A stretch of 9,704 bases of DNA, taken from Lachnospiraceae bacterium (GTDB lineage: Bacteria > Bacillota_A > Clostridia > Lachnospirales > Lachnospiraceae). A model generated the notes under the pieces. It was given only the letters and a program-made list of their open reading frames with translations, made no database searches and was not told the origin of the DNA. The position numbers and the translations under genes are program-made. Shown here in pieces: positions 1 to 6,408 of this stretch (position 1 is the first letter of the stretch; each line of letters opens with the position of its first letter). The stretch is from NCBI GenBank assembly GCA_017614185.1, contig JAGACI010000058.1, forward strand, positions 1 through 9,704, written 5' to 3'.

Positions 1-1
1 A

Positions 2-331
2 TATTTAAATAATTATGAAGAAATGCTTGAAGAATCAATGCAGGAAGACTATATGGTAAATGAGGATGGCGAATCGGAAAGAATTGCCAAAGCAACCTAT
101 AAGGATAAGGATTGCGATACTATTTTTGTTTTCAAAGCAGAGCAGGCTGATGTTGATATAATAAGAGATTTGATAAACAGCACCAACAAAAAGCACGAAT
201 ATGTGACAGATGTCCAAAATATAATTGAAGAGGAAGCAGGCGCTTTTCTGGAAGACCAGAAAAGTGTTGAGGATGTCTCAGGTACAATTCAGAGTCGAGT
301 TGAAGTGTTCCTCCAAGAAAGAAAAGAATAA
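2..331 (+). CDS. C-terminal part of an ABC-transporter extracellular solute-binding protein (5' end outside window)
   Basis: The frame is open from the first bases of the window, so this is the 3' end of a gene that starts upstream; the ATG at 23 is internal, not the start. About 110 residues are visible. The last 45 contain the pattern IIEEEAGAFLEDQKSVEDV followed by IQSRVEVFLQE, which I recognise as the usual C-terminal helix pair of carbohydrate-type solute-binding lipoproteins in Lachnospiraceae and related Clostridia. Such proteins are tethered outside the membrane and deliver a sugar or oligosaccharide to a binding-protein-dependent importer. The N-terminal signal peptide and the permease genes would lie to the left, so the substrate cannot be named. 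The last nine codons and the stop lie inside an 80-bp repeat that recurs at 3605. Assignment rests on the C-terminal pattern only and could be wrong at family level. Confidence 0.7.
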   Translation, partial: YLNNYEEMLEESMQEDYMVNEDGESERIAKATYKDKDCDTIFVFKAEQADVDIIRDLINSTNKKHEYVTDVQNIIEEEAGAFLEDQKSVEDVSGTIQSRVEVFLQERKE

Positions 332-384
332 AACAAAACAAAAATCTCCACTAAATCCGGCACAAAGATTTAGTGGAGATTAAC
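305..384. repeat. 80-bp direct repeat, left copy
   Basis: Positions 305-384 match 3605-3684 at 79 of 80 bases; the only difference is A at 333 against C at 3633. Identity stops at both ends (304 A against 3604 G; 385 A against 3685 T). The unit holds the last nine codons and stop of the solute-binding gene (305-331), an A-rich spacer and a perfect hairpin (343-381). It has the same orientation as the right copy. The two copies bracket the ABC cassette and look like the footprint of its insertion. Confidence 0.97.
334..381 (-). terminator. Duplicated intrinsic terminator (leftward orientation), left copy
   Basis: A perfect 15-bp stem (arms 343-357 and 367-381) encloses a 9-nt loop. Read leftward, it is followed by TTTTGTTTTG, the U-rich tract of an intrinsic terminator. 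Read rightward, no T-run follows the stem, so it should be a poor terminator for the solute-binding gene. It is a copy of the degV terminator at 3634-3681. Here it would stop leftward transcripts leaving the cassette, and would let some rightward transcription enter the cassette. Confidence 0.75.
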
Positions 385-410
385 AAGCTTGGACATGGGA
401 CATTTATAAT
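380..410 (+). promoter_or_regulatory. Candidate promoter of the ABC cassette, formed at the repeat junction
   Basis: A perfect -10 hexamer TATAAT (405-410) lies 32 bp before the predicted ATPase start. The best -35 candidate is TTAACA at 380-385, with a long 19-bp spacer; its first five bases come from the repeat and the sixth from the cassette. A short palindrome, ACATT-TAT-AATGT (400-412), overlaps the -10 and could be an operator. The -35 and spacer are imperfect, so transcription may instead come by read-through from the solute-binding gene. Confidence 0.4.
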
Positions 411-441
411 GTACATAAGAGAAAATGAGGAGAGTATTTTT

Positions 442-1116
442 ATGGACATTCAGGTAAATAATATTTCAAAAATCTATGGTGCGGGTGAAAACCAAGTGAT
501 TGCGCTTAATCATGCAAATATGATTATTCATAAGGGCGATTTTATTTCGATTGTCGGTCCCTCTGGTAGCGGAAAAAGTACACTGCTTAATATAATCAGT
601 GGTTTGGATTTGCCTTCATCCGGTACTGTGCTTTATGGAGATACTAATATTCATAATGGTAACGATAAGAAAATATCCGCTTTTCGTCGTCAAAAGATAG
701 GCTTTATTTTTCAACAATTTAATCTTTTGCCGGTTTTGACAGCAAGAGAAAATATTATCATGCCATTGCTCTTGGATAAAAAGCAGCCGGATGAAACTTA
801 TTTGAAACAGCTAGCGCAGCTTTTAGGTTTGGAGGAACGGCTGAATCATTTGCCTCATGAATTGTCCGGCGGTCAGCAACAGCGTGTTGCCATTGCTCGT
901 GCTCTGATTGCGAACCCCGATATAATTTATGCTGATGAGCCAACGGGAAATCTTGATAGCAAAAGCGGTGGGGAAGTGATGAAGATGCTCTGCGATATTC
1001 GTAAAAAATTGAGTAAAACACTTGTTGTTATCACACATGATATCAACATTGCAAACATGGCAGAACGCCGGTTTTCTATCATTGACGGAGAACTTGCGGA
1101 GGTGATTGTAAAATGA
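442..1116 (+). CDS. MacB/LolD-type ABC transporter ATP-binding protein
   Basis: This cytoplasmic ATPase would power the FtsX-type permease encoded directly downstream. From ATG 442 it is 224 residues, the usual size for the MacB/LolD/FtsE group. All ABC motifs are intact: Walker A GPSGSGKST (39-47), Q-loop FQQFNLLP (90-97), signature LSGGQQQR (141-148), Walker B IIYADEPT (161-168), D-loop NLDS (170-173) and switch histidine in ITHD (H199). I chose ATG 442 because a GAGGAGAG Shine-Dalgarno lies just upstream and the protein then begins in the normal family way (IQVNNISKIYG). An upstream GTG at 373 is in frame but lies in the arm of the repeat hairpin and before the candidate promoter. The stop overlaps the permease start (ATGA), so the two are translationally coupled. 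Arginine is mostly CGN, unlike the genes to the right. The substrate is unknown; peptide or antibiotic efflux is typical of the group. Confidence 0.93.
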   Translation: MDIQVNNISKIYGAGENQVIALNHANMIIHKGDFISIVGPSGSGKSTLLNIISGLDLPSSGTVLYGDTNIHNGNDKKISAFRRQKIGFIFQQFNLLPVLTARENIIMPLLLDKKQPDETYLKQLAQLLGLEERLNHLPHELSGGQQQRVAIARALIANPDIIYADEPTGNLDSKSGGEVMKMLCDIRKKLSKTLVVITHDINIANMAERRFSIIDGELAEVIVK

Positions 1117-3596
1117 AATCTTATTTTTCTCTTGCGTGGAAAAAAATAAAGGTGCAAAGAGTCACTTCCATATTAATTTTGATTGCTGTAATTTTATCCA
1201 CCATTATGACTACGGTGGTTGGTCAATCTATCGGCACTTTGCAAGTTATGCGTATCAATCAAGCTAAAAGTTTGAATGGTGATCGATATGTGACTTTTCA
1301 TCAGCTTTCTAATGAGCAGGTACAGACGCTTTCTAATGACGACCGGCTGACCGATGTGAACAGCATAATTAATGTTGGTTATACTGCTTTGAAGAACAGT
1401 GGATTGACGTTATATGTTCGTGAATATTGCGGAGATGCATTAAAAGTATATCCTGCAATTTGTAAAGTAAAAGAGGGACGATTGCCTGAAAATGCATATG
1501 AGATTGCTTTACCGGAAAATGCTCTGCATTACTTGGAAGTTGATGGAATAATAGGTGATACAATTACTTTGCCACTTGAAATTTCATTAATGACTGAAAT
1601 TGATGATGCGTACGAATATAGTGCAAGCTTTACACTATGTGGTATTCTGGAAAACTGTTATCTGGGTTACAGTAGTGGCATAATTGAGGGAATAGTTGGT
1701 GAAGGTACAGCAAACTCACTGTTACCTAATCAGTATTTGGTGTATTCTACTGATTTTAAAACTATAAGCACAGAGCGGTTTCAAACTGTTGTAAATGAAA
1801 TTGCGGATGAGTTGTCTGTTGTTGAAACGAATATACAATACAACAGTATTCTCTTGAAAACGCTTGGGATAGCCTATATGGAAAACGAAACCTCTGATAT
1901 GGAGAATATAGGATTTCCCTTTATGATAATGGCCTGCATTACGGTTGGTATCCTCGTTTTGCTTGCCGCAGGACTTGTTATTTATAACATTCTAAAAATA
2001 GAAGTAACAAAGTCAGTTCGGGAATATGGAATACTTCGTTCAATCGGAGCAGAGAAAAGACAACTTTATAATTTGGTTTTGGTACAGCTACTATTGCTAT
2101 GTAGCATTGGCATTCCGGTGGGCGTTCTTTTAGGACTAATATCTTCACAAGGTATCTTGACGGCAGCTATGGGATTCATCAATCCTGATTTGTTTATGGT
2201 TGGAAGTGTGCAAGAATTAATCGCAATGCTTAATGCCAGCCGTGGCAACAAGGCAGTGCCATTAATGGCAAGTATTGTTATCACATTGGTTTTTGCCACT
2301 CTTGCTACTTTACCAGCCGCTCGTTATGCATCCAGCGTCTCTCCGACAGTTGCTATGTCCGGGCAATATGTGAAAATCAAACGTTGTAACCACAAAACAA
2401 AGAAGATAAGATGCTTTGAAGCATTCTATGCCCGTTTGAATTTGAAAAGAAATCGAGGACGTACTGTTGTTACAATTTTATCTATGGTGATGAGTATTAC
2501 AGTATTTGTTGCATTGCAATCATTTGGTGAGTTACTGGACGCAAGCTCCGCAATCAAAGACAGTTATTTGGGGGACTATTCAGTTACGAATGAAACTGTA
2601 GGGATTGCCGCAGACTCGATTGAAGAACTGCGAGAGAATAGCATGGTGGAGAGCCTTTCTACAACTATGCTGTCTGTTTACCAGTTTGACGAAAAAGGGA
2701 AAATGTCGATTGACACTGACATTTCTCTACGCACCTGGGAAACCTTGTATATTGTTGGATTTGATGATAACCGTCTGAATACAATAGTTCCCAGCTTGAG
2801 TGAAAACGATAAGGAAAATTTGAAAGAAGGCATGTCTTGTCTTGTCAAAAACCCAATATCCTTTTACTTTGATGGACAGAGTGTTGAAGGTACGGAATTG
2901 CACGTCAATGATGAAATACAGATTGAGGGTCAAAAACTACGTGTAGCTGGGATTGTGGATGACCCAATCACAATAAACAATAGCGGCTTTATCAATGGAG
3001 TTCAGATTATCGTTTGTGATTCTGCCTATGCAACTATTACCAGGCAAGAACGTTATGCTGAGATATACCCTACATTGACTAGGGATTCAGACCCAGATCA
3101 GTTTGAAAACTGGCTTGATGAATGGTGCGACAAAAATGCAGGCAGCCATTGGATATCATATCTACAAATGGACGAAGAACTTGCAGAGAGCTTCGCACAA
3201 ATAAATATGCTTTGTTGGGGACTGATTTTGTTTATTGGATTGATAGGTTTATTAAATATTTTTAACACTGTATACACCAACATTCATACGAGGGTTTCCG
3301 AAATTGGTATGCAGCGAGCTATAGGCATGAGCAAGCGGAGTTTGTATAAAACATTTTTGTGGGAAGGTGCATATTATGGGGTGTGTTCCTCTGCGGCAGG
3401 AGGTATGCTTGGATATATATGTTCTGTCTTTATAGAGGCGGCAGTGAATGATACGTTGCAATTCAGTTTAGTGCCAATTATTCCCATTTTGGAAGCAACA
3501 GCAGTTTCAATAATTGCTTGTTTGATTGCGACCTCTATTCCCTTACGTTCTATTGCAAAAGCGGATATTGTAAATCTAATCGTTAAAGTAGAATAA
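1113..3596 (+). CDS. FtsX-family ABC transporter permease with two 4-TM modules
   Basis: This 827-residue integral membrane protein partners the upstream ATPase. It reads as two repeats of one layout. Module 1 has TM about 18-40, an extracellular domain about 41-265, then TMs about 268-294, 321-345 and 383-405. Module 2 has TM about 450-470, an extracellular domain about 471-695, then TMs about 697-721, 752-775 and 787-810. Each module carries the FtsX-type cytoplasmic signature after its second TM: EYGILRSIGAEKRQL (304-318) and EIGMQRAIGMSKRSL (730-744). The family includes MacB, LolC/E and the peptide-antibiotic exporters of Gram-positives, which work by mechanotransmission rather than a substrate tunnel. 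Length and the 8-TM plan do not fit BceB (about 650 residues, 10 TM). The start ATG 1113 is preceded by a near-perfect Shine-Dalgarno, GGAGGTGAT (1098-1106). The gene ends 8 bp before the right repeat. No sensor kinase or regulator is adjacent, and the substrate cannot be inferred. Confidence 0.9.
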   Translation: MKSYFSLAWKKIKVQRVTSILILIAVILSTIMTTVVGQSIGTLQVMRINQAKSLNGDRYVTFHQLSNEQVQTLSNDDRLTDVNSIINVGYTALKNSGLTLYVREYCGDALKVYPAICKVKEGRLPENAYEIALPENALHYLEVDGIIGDTITLPLEISLMTEIDDAYEYSASFTLCGILENCYLGYSSGIIEGIVGEGTANSLLPNQYLVYSTDFKTISTERFQTVVNEIADELSVVETNIQYNSILLKTLGIAYMENETSDMENIGFPFMIMACITVGILVLLAAGLVIYNILKIEVTKSVREYGILRSIGAEKRQLYNLVLVQLLLLCSIGIPVGVLLGLISSQGILTAAMGFINPDLFMVGSVQELIAMLNASRGNKAVPLMASIVITLVFATLATLPAARYASSVSPTVAMSGQYVKIKRCNHKTKKIRCFEAFYARLNLKRNRGRTVVTILSMVMSITVFVALQSFGELLDASSAIKDSYLGDYSVTNETVGIAADSIEELRENSMVESLSTTMLSVYQFDEKGKMSIDTDISLRTWETLYIVGFDDNRLNTIVPSLSENDKENLKEGMSCLVKNPISFYFDGQSVEGTELHVNDEIQIEGQKLRVAGIVDDPITINNSGFINGVQIIVCDSAYATITRQERYAEIYPTLTRDSDPDQFENWLDEWCDKNAGSHWISYLQMDEELAESFAQINMLCWGLILFIGLIGLLNIFNTVYTNIHTRVSEIGMQRAIGMSKRSLYKTFLWEGAYYGVCSSAAGGMLGYICSVFIEAAVNDTLQFSLVPIIPILEATAVSIIACLIATSIPLRSIAKADIVNLIVKVE

Positions 3597-3604
3597 CTAA
3601 TTTG

Positions 3605-3684
3605 GTGTTCCTCCAAGAAAGAAAAGAATAAACCAAAACAAAAATCTCCACTAAATCCGGCACAAAGATTTAGTGGAGATTAAC
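3605..3684. repeat. 80-bp direct repeat, right copy
   Basis: This is the second copy of the 305-384 unit, with one mismatch (3633 C). It begins 8 bp after the permease stop and ends 7 bp before the stop codon of leftward degV. It carries nine orphan codons (VFLQERKE and stop) identical to the end of the solute-binding gene, although no such gene lies upstream here. This orphan tail shows that the copy derives from the left locus, or that the original junction was split by the insertion. Confidence 0.97.
3634..3681 (-). terminator. Intrinsic terminator of degV
   Basis: Reading leftward, 10 nt after the degV stop there is a perfect 15-bp stem (arms 3643-3657 and 3667-3681) with a 9-nt loop, followed by TTTTGTTTTGG. 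This is a good rho-independent terminator for degV. In the rightward direction no U-tract follows, so it should stop permease transcripts poorly, leaving possible read-through antisense into degV. Confidence 0.85.
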
Positions 3685-3691
3685 TATATTA

Positions 3692-4546
3692 TTACATTGT
3701 GACGATTATACCACCATCACATGCATAGAGGGTACTGACACCACGCATTTCCATGATAATGCATCTTGCGTATCTGTGCTGAGCGAGTATGAGATCTCTT
3801 ACTTTCTCAGCTCTTTCTTTGCAGTTACAATGGGTTATAACCAGTGTTCTGCATTCGCTGTCTTTTATTTCCGAGTGTATGGTTTCAACCATCTTCTTAA
3901 GAGCCTGGCGGATACCTACGCCCTGTCCTTTTTGCTCTACCATGCCTTTAACGCCTATCATGATTGGCTTTATGTTTAAAGTAGAAACAATTTTACCTTT
4001 TAACTTTGGAAGACGACCGTTTTTGATAAATGAATCCAGTGTGTTAAGAACGAAGTAAGTGTGAACGTTGTCTCTGTAGTCTTCAACCTTTTTAACTATC
4101 TTATCGAAGGATAAGTTCTTTTCTTCCAGTTCGATGATCTTAAGTGCGAGCTGTGTTTCACCGCCGCTTGCAGACTCCGAATCAAAAACATGAATGTCTT
4201 TGTCACCGTATGTTTCGAAGAATAAATCCTTGCCAAGCATTGCGGAGTTGTAACTTCCTGAGAGCTTGGATGAGAGAGTGATTACATAAACTCTTTCGGC
4301 GTCGCAATTATATGCTTCCATGAAAGCATCGGGTGAAGGGCAGGCACTTCTTGCTGCTTCTTCGCTCTCTGCCACTCTTTTAATGAAATCAAGCTGATCA
4401 AAACCTGCGTCATCGATTACTTCGTAATCACCGATGCTAAGTGTCAAAGAAACGATTTGAAAACGTGGGTCGTTCTTAAATTCGTCAGGTAATTCACAGC
4501 AACTGTCAACTACAATCTTATAATTATAATTTGTTTTTGCACTCAT
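3692..4546 (-). CDS. DegV family protein (fatty-acid-binding, FakB-like)
   Basis: The 284-residue length is normal for DegV proteins, which bind a fatty acid between two domains; characterised members (FakB) present it to the fatty acid kinase FakA for phosphorylation and phospholipid synthesis. Family landmarks are visible: the N-terminal IVVDSCCELPDEF (11-23), a Ser/Pro segment SACPSP (67-72) where ligand-contact residues usually lie, ITLSSKLSGSYNSA (89-102), VFDSESASGG (120-129) and the LDSFIKNGRLPK...LNIKPIM stretch (170-196). The C-terminus is odd: the family usually ends with an H-x-GPG-type motif, while this protein has ACDGGIIVTM (275-284), so that histidine appears to be missing. Start ATG 4546 follows an AAGGAAT Shine-Dalgarno at good spacing. 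The gene has its own promoter and terminator and faces away from the SulP gene. No fakA homologue is in the window, so kinase partnership is only family-based. Confidence 0.88.
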   Translation of the reverse strand: MSAKTNYNYKIVVDSCCELPDEFKNDPRFQIVSLTLSIGDYEVIDDAGFDQLDFIKRVAESEEAARSACPSPDAFMEAYNCDAERVYVITLSSKLSGSYNSAMLGKDLFFETYGDKDIHVFDSESASGGETQLALKIIELEEKNLSFDKIVKKVEDYRDNVHTYFVLNTLDSFIKNGRLPKLKGKIVSTLNIKPIMIGVKGMVEQKGQGVGIRQALKKMVETIHSEIKDSECRTLVITHCNCKERAEKVRDLILAQHRYARCIIMEMRGVSTLYACDGGIIVTM

Positions 4547-4588
4547 GATGACATTCCTTTGATTTGTTGCAAATTTAAAAACTATTTA

Positions 4589-4609
4589 ATGTAGTTTCCA
4601 TTACTACAT
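4589..4609. promoter_or_regulatory. Inverted repeat at the degV transcription start, candidate operator
   Basis: Perfect 7-bp arms ATGTAGT (4589-4595) and ACTACAT (4603-4609) are separated by 7 nt. The site begins 1 bp past the degV -10 hexamer in the direction of degV transcription, so it covers the predicted start site and early leader, a usual position for a repressor site. It does not match the FapR or FabT consensus as I remember them, so no regulator is named. The arms could also form a small leader hairpin. Confidence 0.5.
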
Positions 4610-4610
4610 C

Positions 4611-4639
4611 ATATTACCACTGCATGAAGGAAATGTAAA
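4611..4639 (-). promoter_or_regulatory. Sigma-A-type promoter for degV
   Basis: On the minus strand, TTTACA (4634-4639) and TAATAT (4611-4616) are separated by exactly 17 bp, with a TG before the -10 at extended-minus-10 spacing. The expected start is near 4604, giving a leader of about 58 nt before the ATG. Only one of six bases differs from consensus in each box. Confidence 0.75.
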
Positions 4640-4654
4640 GTACCCCCGGTAGAA

Positions 4655-4683
4655 TTGACTTTTCCGCGGTTTAGCGTTATCTT
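4655..4683 (+). promoter_or_regulatory. Sigma-A-type promoter for the SulP gene
   Basis: TTGACT (4655-4660) and TATCTT (4678-4683) are separated by 17 bp. The expected start is near 4690, giving a leader of about 29 nt. This promoter lies back to back with the degV promoter; the two -35 boxes are 15 bp apart, so one bound protein could affect both. It also argues against the in-frame GTG at 4686 as a translation start. Confidence 0.7.
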
Positions 4684-4718
4684 TTATGTGTTATGCCCTT
4701 AGAGGCGAGGAGGATTTT

Positions 4719-6371
4719 ATGAAAGAATTAAGACCAAAGTTATTGGATTGTTTAAAAGGCTACTCGGGCTCACAGGCAGCCAAGGATATCATTTCGGGTA
4801 TCATTGTTGCCATTATTGCCCTGCCTTTGTCAATTGCACTTGCGATTGCGTCGGGTGTCGGCCCTGAGCAGGGACTCTACACTGCAATCATCGCAGGATT
4901 TTTCATCGCAGTATTCGGCGGAAGCCGCGTTCAGATAGGCGGACCTACTGCAGCATTCGTTGTCATCATCTACGGAATTGTTGCTACATATGGAAGAGAC
5001 GGACTCGTGGTCGCAACCATAATGGCAGGTATTATGCTTATTATCATGGGAGCATTCCACTTCGGTTCACTAATCAAGTACATTCCCTATACAATCACGA
5101 CAGGATTTACCTGCGGTATTGCGGTAACGCTTTTTGCCGGACAGCTTAAAGATTTCCTTGGACTTTCAATCGAGAAGGTTCCTTCGGAGTTCATTCCAAA
5201 GCTTGGTTCATATATCGAGAATATAAGCACAATCAATTTCACGGCACTTCTTATCGGAGCCCTTGCAATCGTTATTATGCTTGTCTGGCCCAAGATTACC
5301 GATAAGATTCCCGGATCTTTGGTAGCTATCATTGTTACAACAGCAATCGTTAAGATTTTTGGCCTCCAGGTTAATACAATAGGAAGCGTTTTCGGAGAGC
5401 TTTCTTCATCATTCCCGAAGTTCACACTTCCCAATGTAACCTTTGAAATGGTTAAGCAGCTTGTTTCACCTGCATTCACAATCGCTATCCTTGCAGGAAT
5501 AGAATCACTTCTTTCTGCTGTAGTTGCTGACGGAATGATTAACGATACCCACAACTCAAATGCCGAGCTTGTCGGTCAGGGACTTGGTAACATCTTTTCA
5601 GGACTCTTTGGTGGTATCCCTGCAACAGGTGCCATCGCAAGAACAGCAGCCAACGTTCGTAACGGCGGAAGAACTCCCATAGCCGGTATCGTTCACTGCG
5701 TAACACTTACAATTATTCTTGTACTTTTAATGCCTACAGCGGCAATGATTCCGATGACTACTCTTGCAGCGGTTCTTTTGGTTGTTGCAGCCAACATGGC
5801 AGACTGGTCAAGCTTTATCCACCTTTGCAAAACAGCACCCAAGAGCGACATCCTTGTTCTTGTTGCAACCTTTGTCCTTACTGTTGTATTTGACCTTGTG
5901 GTTGCAATCGAGGTTGGTGTGGTTCTTGCGGCAGTTCTCTTTATGAAGAGAATGTCTGACACAGCAGATGTTAAGAGCTGGAAATACATAGAAGAGCCCG
6001 AAACACTTCCTCATGAGAAAGAGAAACTCATGGAAGTTGCAAAGGAGATAAGAGTATTCGAAATAAGCGGCCCCTTATTCTTTGCAGCTGCTGACAAACT
6101 TCTTGCGATCGATCACAAGAGCTTTACAAAGGTACTTATAATCAGAATGAGAGCTGTACCCGCCATAGATGTAAGTGCAATAAGAAAGCTTCGTGAACTT
6201 GTCGAGAAAGCCCGTAAGGCCGGAATTACCGTAGTATTTTCACACGTTAACGAGCAGCCCATGAAGGCTTTTGAAAAAGACGGCTTTATTGAGTTCGCAG
6301 GTAAAGAGAACTTCAGAGTAAATATCCTTGAAGCTTTGGATTACGCAGGAAGCCTTATCGAAAATCGTTAG
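4719..6371 (+). CDS. SulP family inorganic anion transporter with C-terminal STAS domain
   Basis: The protein is 550 residues, typical for bacterial SulP transporters, which move sulfate, bicarbonate or dicarboxylates across the membrane, often with H+ or Na+. The hydrophobic core runs from about residue 22 to 425, with family motifs GIIVAIIALPLSIALAIASG (27-46), GPEQGLYTAIIAG (48-60) and QIGGPTAAF (72-80), the last in the anion-binding region. A STAS domain (about 442-540) follows, with FEISGPLFFAAADKL and the AIDVSAIRKL segment, which lines up with the phosphorylatable-serine loop of anti-sigma antagonists. Start ATG 4719 is chosen because AGGAGG (4708-4713) lies just upstream; an in-frame GTG at 4686 would precede the predicted transcription start. 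Substrate cannot be fixed from sequence: sulfate, bicarbonate and dicarboxylates all remain open. The next gene follows after 37 bp with no terminator between, so read-through is likely. Confidence 0.93.
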   Translation: MKELRPKLLDCLKGYSGSQAAKDIISGIIVAIIALPLSIALAIASGVGPEQGLYTAIIAGFFIAVFGGSRVQIGGPTAAFVVIIYGIVATYGRDGLVVATIMAGIMLIIMGAFHFGSLIKYIPYTITTGFTCGIAVTLFAGQLKDFLGLSIEKVPSEFIPKLGSYIENISTINFTALLIGALAIVIMLVWPKITDKIPGSLVAIIVTTAIVKIFGLQVNTIGSVFGELSSSFPKFTLPNVTFEMVKQLVSPAFTIAILAGIESLLSAVVADGMINDTHNSNAELVGQGLGNIFSGLFGGIPATGAIARTAANVRNGGRTPIAGIVHCVTLTIILVLLMPTAAMIPMTTLAAVLLVVAANMADWSSFIHLCKTAPKSDILVLVATFVLTVVFDLVVAIEVGVVLAAVLFMKRMSDTADVKSWKYIEEPETLPHEKEKLMEVAKEIRVFEISGPLFFAAADKLLAIDHKSFTKVLIIRMRAVPAIDVSAIRKLRELVEKARKAGITVVFSHVNEQPMKAFEKDGFIEFAGKENFRVNILEALDYAGSLIENR

Positions 6372-6408
6372 TGAAATAATGCCGATTCAATGGTAAAATG
6401 GTAATACA

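Larger units (their letters stand above)
385..3684 (+). mobile_element. Putative 3.3-kb inserted ABC-transporter cassette (one repeat copy included)
   Basis: This unit consists of 3220 bp of unique sequence plus one copy of the 80-bp flanking repeat. Removing it would restore a simple convergent arrangement: solute-binding gene, then terminator, then leftward degV. It holds only two genes, with about 57 bp before the first and 8 bp after the second. Arginine codons differ sharply from resident genes: the permease has 22 CGN and 7 AGA/AGG and the ATPase 8 CGN and 1 AGA, whereas holB has 1 CGN and 12 AGA/AGG. I see no recombinase, transposase or terminal inverted repeats. It could have integrated by a single crossover of a circle carrying the 80 bp, by an integrase supplied in trans, or by a rearrangement. 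Calling it mobile is inference; the repeat itself is certain. Confidence 0.45.

Noticed and set aside
305..384. Repeat as a CRISPR or tandem-repeat unit
   Set aside because: There are only two copies 3.3 kb apart with coding sequence inside; no regular spacing and no cas genes.
373..441. N-terminal extension of the ABC ATPase from GTG 373 (23 extra residues)
   Set aside because: The GTG lies in the hairpin arm of the repeat, upstream of the candidate promoter and without a ribosome site. ATG 442 has a good Shine-Dalgarno and gives the normal family N-terminus.
442..3596. BceAB-type bacitracin transporter
   Set aside because: The permease is 827 residues with two symmetrical 4-TM modules and two large extracellular domains. 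BceB is about 650 residues with 10 TMs and one large loop, and no BceRS-type regulators are adjacent.
385..3604. Insertion sequence or composite transposon
   Set aside because: No transposase, no terminal inverted repeats at the junctions, and an 80-bp duplication is far longer than normal target-site duplications. A recombination-type insertion fits better.
4686..4718. SulP start at GTG 4686
   Set aside because: It lies at or before the predicted transcription start. ATG 4719 has AGGAGG 5 nt upstream and gives a standard SulP N-terminus.
5087..5554. 155-codon leftward open frame inside the SulP gene
   Set aside because: It lies wholly within a strongly supported gene, shows no family motif, and is an antisense shadow of a regular codon pattern. 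The other antisense frames in SulP and the permease are the same case.
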